Below, one piece after another: positions 58,263 through 64,000 of a stretch of DNA of 64,000 nt. Within the stretch, counting starts at the first letter, position 1. The number at the start of each line of letters is the position of its first letter. The stretch spans positions 1 through 64,000 of the forward strand of contig NZ_CANMLT010000004.1 in assembly GCF_947498805.1 (NCBI RefSeq), given 5' to 3'. Source of the DNA: an uncultured Tenacibaculum sp. GTDB lineage: Bacteria; Bacteroidota; Bacteroidia; Flavobacteriales; Flavobacteriaceae. The notes under the pieces are model-generated. The model made no database searches and was not told the origin of the DNA. It was given only the letters and a program-made list of their open reading frames with translations. The position numbers and the translations under genes were made by a program.

Positions 58263-58930
58263 GAATAAACGATTTAAATAAAACCTATCGAAATGGAGAG
58301 CATAACTTGCATGTTTTAAAAGATATTAGTTTATCTATTAAAGAAGGAGAGTTTGTCTCAATTATGGGTCCCTCAGGTTCAGGAAAATCTACATTACTAA
58401 GTATTTTAGGAATTTTAGATTATTCAGACGATGGTTTGTATGAATTGAATGGTATTTCAATCAAAGACCTTAGTCAATCAAAAGCTGCTAAAATTAGAAA
58501 TAACTTTATAGGTTTTATTTTTCAATCGTTTAATCTTATTCCATATAAATCTGCATTAGAAAACGTTGCTTTGCCTTTGTTTTATCAAAAGAAAAGTAAA
58601 AAAGAACGAACAGAAGTTGCTATAGAAAACCTAAAAAAAGTAGGGCTAGGAAACCGTATTCACCATTTGCCAAATGAATTGTCTGGAGGACAAAACCAGC
58701 GTGTAGCTATTGCTAGAGCTTTGGCTACATCCCCAAAGATCATTTTGGCAGATGAACCTACTGGAGCATTAGACTCTAAAACTTCTATAGCGATCATGGA
58801 ATTGTTAAAGGAAATTAATAATAAAGGAATTACGGTGATTGTTATTACACACGAAGATGAAATAGCAAATATGACTGATAGAATAATCTATTTAAAAGAC
58901 GGTAAAATAAAATCTGATAAACTTGTGTAA
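58256..58930 (+). CDS. ABC transporter ATP-binding protein (MacB/LolD type)
   Basis: A 224-residue ATPase with Walker A GPSGSGKSTLLS (about 38-49), Q-loop FIFQSFNLIP, signature LSGGQNQRVAIARALA (note Gln-Asn-Gln for the usual QQQ), Walker B IILADEPTGALD and H-loop VITHEDE. It drives a MacB-type mechanotransmission exporter with the following adaptor and permease. Confidence 0.93.
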   Translation: MLRINDLNKTYRNGEHNLHVLKDISLSIKEGEFVSIMGPSGSGKSTLLSILGILDYSDDGLYELNGISIKDLSQSKAAKIRNNFIGFIFQSFNLIPYKSALENVALPLFYQKKSKKERTEVAIENLKKVGLGNRIHHLPNELSGGQNQRVAIARALATSPKIILADEPTGALDSKTSIAIMELLKEINNKGITVIVITHEDEIANMTDRIIYLKDGKIKSDKLV

Positions 58931-58931
58931 A

Positions 58932-60002
58932 ATGAAAAAAATAATAAAAACTACGTTTATAATCTTTGTAGGTCTCCTTTTTATATGGCCTTTATATTAT
59001 TTCACTACAAAGGAAAAAAGTAAAGAAATCTCTTATGCTTTAGAAAAGCCTAAGAAAAAAGACATTAAGAATTTTGTCATGTGTTCTGGGATTGTGGTTC
59101 CTAAGGAAAAAGTAGAAATTAAATCTAGGGTATCTGGAGTTTTAGAAGAGTTGTATGTAAAAAATGGAGATCGAGTTTATAAAGACCAGGTAATAGCCAA
59201 AATTGGTATTATTCCAAACATGGCTGAATTAGCTCAAGCAGAATCTAATAAGAATGTTGCTGTAATTAATTATAAGAATCAAAAGGTGTCTTTTGAAAGA
59301 AACAAAACACTTTTTGAAAAAGGGATTATATCAAGAGTAGATTTTGAAAAGGTAGAAAATGCCTTTTTAAATGCACAAGAAACACTTAACAATGCAAGAA
59401 AAAGATATCGAATTGTAAAATCTGGAAACTATTCGAATTCAGAAAAATCTAATACCTCTATTGTATCTACTATTGATGGTATTGTTACACTATTACCAAC
59501 TGAAATAGGTGCTTCAATCATTCAAAGTAATAATTTTAATGAAGGTACTACGATTGCTCAAATCGCCAATGTGAAACAAATGATTTTTGAAGGAAGTGTA
59601 AAGGAGTATGAAGTAGCAAAATTACAAGAAGGAATGGATGTAATTATAAATTCATCTATAAACAACGAAGATCAAGAAGGGGTATTATCAGAGATTTCAA
59701 CAAGTGGAAAAAATGCAGATGGAATGATCTTGTTCGATATTAAAACCACACTTTCAAACTTAACAACTAATAAAACTGGGTTTAGTGCCAATGCAAAAAT
59801 CGTAGTAGAAGAGCGTAAGAATGCTGTATCGATAAAAGAAGAGTGGTTAATTGTAGAAGGAGATTCTACCTATGTTTTAGTACATAAAGGAGCAGATCAG
59901 AAAGAAAAGAGGTTGGTAAAGTTAGGATTGTCTGATGGTGTCTATACAGAAGTTATTACAGGATTAAGTGATAATGAAACTCTTAGAATTTATGATAAGT
60001 AA
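58932..60002 (+). CDS. HlyD/MacA-type periplasmic adaptor
   Basis: A 356-residue adaptor from the ATG at 58932, one base after the ATPase stop. It has an N-terminal signal-anchor (TTFIIFVGLLFIWPLYYF), a lipoyl half (GVLEELYVKNGDRVYKDQVI), a helical hairpin (about 90-155), the second lipoyl half (VSTIDGIVTLLPTEIGASI) and a beta-barrel end. It links the permease to an outer-membrane TolC-type channel, which is not encoded here. Confidence 0.88.
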   Translation: MKKIIKTTFIIFVGLLFIWPLYYFTTKEKSKEISYALEKPKKKDIKNFVMCSGIVVPKEKVEIKSRVSGVLEELYVKNGDRVYKDQVIAKIGIIPNMAELAQAESNKNVAVINYKNQKVSFERNKTLFEKGIISRVDFEKVENAFLNAQETLNNARKRYRIVKSGNYSNSEKSNTSIVSTIDGIVTLLPTEIGASIIQSNNFNEGTTIAQIANVKQMIFEGSVKEYEVAKLQEGMDVIINSSINNEDQEGVLSEISTSGKNADGMILFDIKTTLSNLTTNKTGFSANAKIVVEERKNAVSIKEEWLIVEGDSTYVLVHKGADQKEKRLVKLGLSDGVYTEVITGLSDNETLRIYDK

Positions 60003-61230
60003 AGATGAAATACAAGAAATTGTTCAAACTCTTAAAAAGAATAAGTCAAGAACACTATTAACTGCTTTTGGTGTTTTTTGGGGAATATTCATGCTGTTAC
60101 TTTTACTAGGTTCGGGAGATGGATTGGAAAAAGGAGTAACGAACATGTTTAGAGGTTTTGATTTAAATAGTTTTCATATTTATAGTAAAACAACTAAAAT
60201 GCCCTATTTAGGAGTAAAAGAGAATAGAAGAATTCGTTTAAATAATAGCGATTTAGATCTTATAAAACGCAAATATGCAGAAAACATTAAATACATAGGA
60301 GCGCGATCATTTACGCATAGCCCAGTATTGGTTCAAAACAAAAATGTAAACGAAAGATATGATGTTTATGGTGTTGATGCAGATATTTTTTATTTGAGAA
60401 ATATCAACCTAAAAGAAGGTAGGTATATTAGTAATATAGACAATTCAAATAACCGATTAGTAGCCGTTATTGGTTCAGGAGTTCATGAAGAATTGTATAA
60501 TAATGAAGAGGTAATTGGTAAGTATGTTCAAATAAAATCGAGCTATTATAAAATAGTAGGAGTTTTTGAATCCTTTAGAGAGGGAGAAGAAGCAGAAAAT
60601 CAAAATAAAACCATATTTATCCCACATTCTACTTTCCAGCATAATTTCAATAGGAAAAACAATATTGATAACATCGGAATTGTGGCTACGAGTATAAAAG
60701 CTGAAAAAGAGATTTTAGGTTTTTTAAAAGAGAGGCATCGTGTAAACCCAAAAGATAAAGCAATTTATGCATGGAATACCCGAAAGGAATTTTCAAAATA
60801 TCAGGGATTATTTAAGGCCATAAGAATATTTATGTGGGTAATAGGTATTGGAACCTTATTATCAGGAATTGTTGGGGTTAGCAATATTATGGTAATCAAT
60901 ATTAAAGAAAGAACAAAGGAAATAGGAATTAGAAAAGCCATTGGAGCAACCCCCTTGTCTATAATTAAAATGATCGTTTTAGAATCGGTTTTTTTAACAG
61001 GGATGTCCGGATATATTGGTTTGTCTATAGGACTACTTTTTGTAGAAGGAATTAATTACACCATTAATACGTTTAACATGAAAAGCGAATTTTTCTTAAA
61101 TCCTGAAATCAATTTACAAATAGTAGTTGCCTCTATTATAACATTAGTAATCGCTGGATTCTTTGCAGCGTTTCTTCCTGCACGTAGAGCAGCTCTTATT
61201 AAGCCAATTATAGCCTTAAGAGAAAATTAA
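59974..61230 (+). CDS. MacB-type ABC permease
   Basis: A 418-residue permease (ATG at 59974, overlapping the adaptor by 29 bp). One helix near 30-50 (TAFGVFWGIFMLLLLLGSG), a large MacB periplasmic core (about 60-290) and three helices at the C-terminus, with the FtsX motif KERTKEIGIRKAIGATP at about 311-327. With the ATPase and adaptor it forms a tripartite exporter, probably for the modified peptide or for self-resistance. Confidence 0.92.
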   Translation: MKLLEFMISKDEIQEIVQTLKKNKSRTLLTAFGVFWGIFMLLLLLGSGDGLEKGVTNMFRGFDLNSFHIYSKTTKMPYLGVKENRRIRLNNSDLDLIKRKYAENIKYIGARSFTHSPVLVQNKNVNERYDVYGVDADIFYLRNINLKEGRYISNIDNSNNRLVAVIGSGVHEELYNNEEVIGKYVQIKSSYYKIVGVFESFREGEEAENQNKTIFIPHSTFQHNFNRKNNIDNIGIVATSIKAEKEILGFLKERHRVNPKDKAIYAWNTRKEFSKYQGLFKAIRIFMWVIGIGTLLSGIVGVSNIMVINIKERTKEIGIRKAIGATPLSIIKMIVLESVFLTGMSGYIGLSIGLLFVEGINYTINTFNMKSEFFLNPEINLQIVVASIITLVIAGFFAAFLPARRAALIKPIIALREN

Positions 61231-61237
61231 AATCATT

Positions 61238-61288
61238 ACTATTTCAACATTTTAAGTAAACTAAGAAAGTGCTAAGTGTTGAAATAGT
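61238..61288. terminator. Terminal hairpin of the RiPP cluster
   Basis: ACTATTTCAACA (61238-61249) pairs with TGTTGAAATAGT (61277-61288), with a small inner CTTAG-type stem. It separates the permease gene from the convergent channel gene. Confidence 0.7.
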
Positions 61289-61316
61289 ATTTCATAAGTT
61301 TCAATGCTTCTAAATT

Positions 61317-61994
61317 TTACTTTTTACTAGTGCTATACCGAATGTATTTTTCAACTACAATAGCAGTAACAATAGCAATATAAAACTGTCCTACTAATCC
61401 CACTAAAATAGCCGCTTTTTGCGCGATAGGAGTTGCGGGTATAATTTCCCCGTAACCAATGGTTAGTAAGGTGATATAAGCGTAATACATAATAGAATCT
61501 GTAAGTGCGTTGATATCACTTCCCTCCGTAATTAATACTCCCTGAAACGAACCAGGATTCCAGATTTCAATAGACATAAACAAGAAAAAAGCTAAAAAAC
61601 CTAAGGAAATGTAACCACTCATTAATCCCAATATAACCTTTTTATCTACGGTTTTTTCATGCCACACTTGCTTAATAATACTCCAAGTAACCATGATATA
61701 AAACACAAAATAAATGGTAAGTCGGAGTTGTCCTAATTCTTCTGATTCATTTCCTTTTTGAATCATTTTTCCTCCAAATACAAAGGCCGAAACAATAAAA
61801 AGTGCTATAAAAAACCATAAGTGTTTTTTATGCTTAGAAATCATCAACATTCCTGTGATGATATTGAATAGAAAAAAAACAGGTAGTATAACTTCTTCGA
61901 AAAACTGAAAGGGAAATATAAGGGAACCAAACAAAATGAGTATTTGAGATATTAAGAAAATCTCAAATCGGTGTTTATATAAATCCTTTAGCAT
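61317..61994 (-). CDS. Potassium channel family protein
   Basis: A 225-residue membrane protein with about six helices. The pore helix and selectivity filter are near the C-terminus: YAYITLLTIGYGEIIPATP, where TIGYGE is the filter. The filter and the two helices around it form the ion-channel (Ion_trans_2) unit. No RCK/TrkA regulatory domain is fused. It is the last gene before the RiPP cluster terminator, transcribed toward it. Confidence 0.85.
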   Translation of the reverse strand: MLKDLYKHRFEIFLISQILILFGSLIFPFQFFEEVILPVFFLFNIITGMLMISKHKKHLWFFIALFIVSAFVFGGKMIQKGNESEELGQLRLTIYFVFYIMVTWSIIKQVWHEKTVDKKVILGLMSGYISLGFLAFFLFMSIEIWNPGSFQGVLITEGSDINALTDSIMYYAYITLLTIGYGEIIPATPIAQKAAILVGLVGQFYIAIVTAIVVEKYIRYSTSKK

Positions 61995-62006
61995 AGGTTT
62001 TAGTTG

Positions 62007-63113
62007 TTAGTTAATTTCTTTTTTTGCTTCCTCATACTCCTCTGGAGTATTGATGTTTCTGATGAAATCATCATCGATTTCTACAATTTCAACATCAGAA
62101 TTAATCAACATTTTACGCGGACAAGAATATCCTTGCGCTAAATATTGCAATAATTTCCCGTAGGCTTTTGGTTCGTAAATAGTAATCAATGGCTCCGGAA
62201 ACTCTTTTCCTTTTCCTTTAACTGCAGTAGCTACTTTACTCGGATTCCTTTTTTGTAAAACCAATTGAATTAGTTCAGTGTTTACAAAAGGCACATCTGT
62301 GGCCAATACAAACCAAGCTGAATTTGGGTCTTGCTGTAATGCAGAACAAATTCCACCAAACGGACCTAAATTTAAGAAAGTATCATGAATTTCTTCTGAA
62401 TTGTTGTTGTTTTGAGCAACTGAATAAAAGGTTTTTAGCGAGTTCTCCTCTAATAATTCTTTTACATGTTCCTTTTGAGGCTTACCAAAATAGTTCAATT
62501 CAGCCTTATCAGTTCCCATTCGAGTACTTTTCCCTCCAGTTAATACCAATCCTTTTACAGGTGCAATGGTTTCTTTAATTAGGTTATGAATGTGATTGGT
62601 AATTTTATCAATCTCATTAATTGAGTAACTCGTGATATTTTCAATATTAGGAAACTTCTCTTTTAAGCAATCAAAATATGGAGTATTCGTGTCTAACTTA
62701 ATGATAAATTGAATGCTGGTAATTTGATCTATTCTCTTTTTGATAGAAGCTTCTTTTTCTAGATCTAAAATTAAGATTTGTTTGGCTCCTGGATAATGAT
62801 TTCCGTTTACAAATACATAATCGTAGTTGTAAAACTGTAACCGTTGTTCGTATTTGTTAATATAAGACGCTGTATTAAGCTGTAAGTTCCCTTCATGATG
62901 GAAAGTGTATTCCGACAATCTATTTGGCTCCACATCTTTTGCATGGGACGCATCAAAATAAGCTAAATTATAATTGGATAATTTGTTGGAAACTTGTGTA
63001 ACAATATCAGCAATAATTCCACATTTAGCTCCTAAAATAACCACTTCGTTTGGAGCGTTGGTATCGTTGTGTTTTTTTGCTAAGTTGGTGTGTTTTTGAT
63101 GCTTTTTATCCAT
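62007..63113 (-). CDS. mobA: MobA-like NTP transferase with N-terminal extension
   Basis: A 368-residue protein. The C-terminal half (about 180-368) is a MobA-type nucleotidyltransferase with GLVLTGGKSTRMGTDKAELNYFGK and the metal site FVLATDVPFVN; it adds GMP to molybdopterin. The N-terminal ~170 residues (VVILGAKCGIIADIVTQVSN) look like a degenerate MobB/P-loop GTPase without a GKT motif. It overlaps moaC by 8 bp, so molybdenum cofactor genes are translated together. Confidence 0.85.
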   Translation of the reverse strand: MDKKHQKHTNLAKKHNDTNAPNEVVILGAKCGIIADIVTQVSNKLSNYNLAYFDASHAKDVEPNRLSEYTFHHEGNLQLNTASYINKYEQRLQFYNYDYVFVNGNHYPGAKQILILDLEKEASIKKRIDQITSIQFIIKLDTNTPYFDCLKEKFPNIENITSYSINEIDKITNHIHNLIKETIAPVKGLVLTGGKSTRMGTDKAELNYFGKPQKEHVKELLEENSLKTFYSVAQNNNNSEEIHDTFLNLGPFGGICSALQQDPNSAWFVLATDVPFVNTELIQLVLQKRNPSKVATAVKGKGKEFPEPLITIYEPKAYGKLLQYLAQGYSCPRKMLINSDVEIVEIDDDFIRNINTPEEYEEAKKEIN

Positions 63114-63582
63114 TTTTTATATCCGATTTCCCACCGGTCTTTTCAATTAGTTGTATTTCTTTGATTACCATTTTCTGACTAATAGCTTTGCACATGTCGT
63201 AAATGGTTAGACAAGTAGCAGAAGCTCCTGTTAAGGCTTCCATTTCTACGCCTGTTTTTCCTTCAATTGTTACTTTGCAAAACACCTCAATATGTTCGTT
63301 GTCGGTAATATTTATATCAATGTCAACTCCGTTGATTAATAAAGGGTGACACATTGGAATGATATCTGAAGTTTTCTTTACGGCTTGGATACCAGCAATG
63401 ATAGCCGTTTGAAAAACCGGACCTTTTTTGGTAATCAGTTCGTTGTTGTTAAAATGACCTATAATTTCAGAACCTAAAAACATAGTAGCTTTAGCAATAG
63501 CAACACGTTTCGTGATTTTTTTATCAGAAACATTGACCATTTTAGGTTGGTTTTGTTCGTTTATGTGTGAGAAATTACTCAT
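63106..63582 (-). CDS. moaC: Cyclic pyranopterin monophosphate synthase MoaC
   Basis: A 158-residue enzyme that makes cyclic pyranopterin monophosphate in molybdenum cofactor synthesis. Conserved blocks are TSDIIPMCHPLLINGVDIDI (Cys-His), EGKTGVEMEALTGAS (catalytic Lys nearby) and TIYDMCKAISQKM (Asp-Met-Cys-Lys). Length is normal. It is upstream of mobA on the minus strand. Confidence 0.95.
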   Translation of the reverse strand: MSNFSHINEQNQPKMVNVSDKKITKRVAIAKATMFLGSEIIGHFNNNELITKKGPVFQTAIIAGIQAVKKTSDIIPMCHPLLINGVDIDINITDNEHIEVFCKVTIEGKTGVEMEALTGASATCLTIYDMCKAISQKMVIKEIQLIEKTGGKSDIKNG

Positions 63583-63600
63583 TAAACTCTATTTTATTTT

Positions 63601-63720
63601 GATGTCACATCGAGAGGATTTATGAGGGACGAAATAAATTTGTATCGAGATGCTTAGTAATTGGTTCTCGATACAATTTTCACTCATTTCAATCGTGAAA
63701 ATCACTCGAACTGACAGTGT
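63601..63720. repeat. REP-like palindromic intergenic repeat
   Basis: Two nested inverted repeats: TTGTATCGAGA (63640-63650)/TCTCGATACAA (63666-63676) and ATTTTCAC (63676-63683)/GTGAAAAT (63695-63702), followed by CACTCGAACTGACAGT. I recognise this type of sequence as a dispersed intergenic repeat in flavobacteria, but the number of copies cannot be judged here. Confidence 0.55.
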
Positions 63721-63725
63721 TGTTT

Positions 63726-64000
63726 TTAGTTCTTAAACTTCTTCTTTGCTAAGTTAGGAAGTTTTTCAAATTCATTATTAATCAAGGCTTCTTTTTTGAC
63801 TCTTGACCATTTTTTAATTTGTTTTTCCTTTTCAATAGCCATATCAACATTGGTGAACTCACAATAAAAAACAAGTTGAACAGGTTTTCTCTTGGAGGTA
63901 TAACTATCTTGATAAGTTCCATTTTGATGTTGAATAACCCTTTGAGACAAATTAGAGGTAATGCCTGTATAATAGGTTTTATCGGAACATTGTAATATGT
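63726..64000 (-). CDS. GIY-YIG nuclease family protein (5' end beyond window)
   Basis: The open frame continues past the right edge, so the N-terminus is missing. The visible 91 residues include CSDKTYYTGITSNLSQRVIQ, the YYTGITSNL part of the GIY-YIG motif, followed by the Arg-containing helix and EKEKQIKKWSRVKKEALINN, as in the small YhbQ/UPF0213-type proteins of about 100 residues. Function of these stand-alone proteins is unclear; DNA structure-specific nuclease activity is possible. Confidence 0.85.
   Translation of the reverse strand, partial: ILQCSDKTYYTGITSNLSQRVIQHQNGTYQDSYTSKRKPVQLVFYCEFTNVDMAIEKEKQIKKWSRVKKEALINNEFEKLPNLAKKKFKN

Overview
The window comes from a low-GC member of the Bacteroidota, most likely Flavobacteriaceae. 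The housekeeping proteins (MutS, Pth, L25/Ctc, Prs, MoaC) look flavobacterial, and many genes are preceded by the TAnnTTTG -7 element used by the Bacteroidota primary sigma factor. The genus cannot be fixed from the sequence alone.

Region 1 (1-9.43 kb) is ordinary chromosome: a heptamer repeat, mutS, a universal stress protein, a MATE exporter, an acetyltransferase, a crotonase, queD, then pth-rplY-prs on the minus strand and a tRNA-Leu(CAA).

Region 2 (9.42-42.57 kb) is a ~33 kb integrative element inserted at the 3' end of tRNA-Leu. A tyrosine integrase lies next to the tRNA, and a 15-bp copy of the tRNA end (TCCCACCTTTGGTAC) marks the far boundary. From left to right it carries: (a) three gene cassettes flanked by attC-like palindromes (a HEPN protein, a two-gene coiled-coil unit, a membrane-anchored protein); (b) a MarR-headed operon with cytochrome b561, an ABM lipoprotein, a DUF1772-like protein and a UbiA-like protein; (c) a virus-like minus-strand operon of about 17 genes with many single-span membrane proteins, a transglutaminase-like protein, a coiled-coil protein, a spike-like protein, an M15 endolysin, a holin-like protein and a RecA-like ATPase, but no recognisable terminase, portal or tail genes, which suggests a tailless, possibly membrane-containing provirus; (d) a 3.5 kb stretch of very small genes, promoters and terminators that looks like an array of small RNAs and micro-proteins; (e) a 950-residue primase-helicase divergent from an XRE repressor with palindromic operators.

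Region 3 (42.6-47.2 kb) is a bacteriocin locus: two double-glycine-leader peptides, two candidate immunity membrane proteins, a thioredoxin-like protein and a C39-peptidase ABC exporter. An esterase, an XRE membrane regulator and two unknown genes follow.

Region 4 (49.8-61.2 kb) is the most striking part. It appears to be an undescribed RiPP (ribosomally made, modified peptide) gene cluster with an E1/ThiF-like enzyme, a LuxR-type regulator, a LuxI/FeeM-like acyl transferase, a SPASM radical SAM enzyme, five short CCC- or CSCC-tailed precursor peptides, an M50-type membrane protease, an LpxL/HtrB-like acyltransferase with a PqqD-like tail, an unknown helical protein and an ABC/adaptor/permease exporter. 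Three of its promoters carry a 20-bp lux-box-like palindrome exactly 40 bp upstream of a perfect -7 element, so the cluster looks quorum- or signal-controlled, and its product may be lipidated.

Region 5 (61.3-64 kb) returns to chromosome: a potassium channel, a MobA-like protein, MoaC, a REP-like repeat and a partial GIY-YIG protein cut by the window end.
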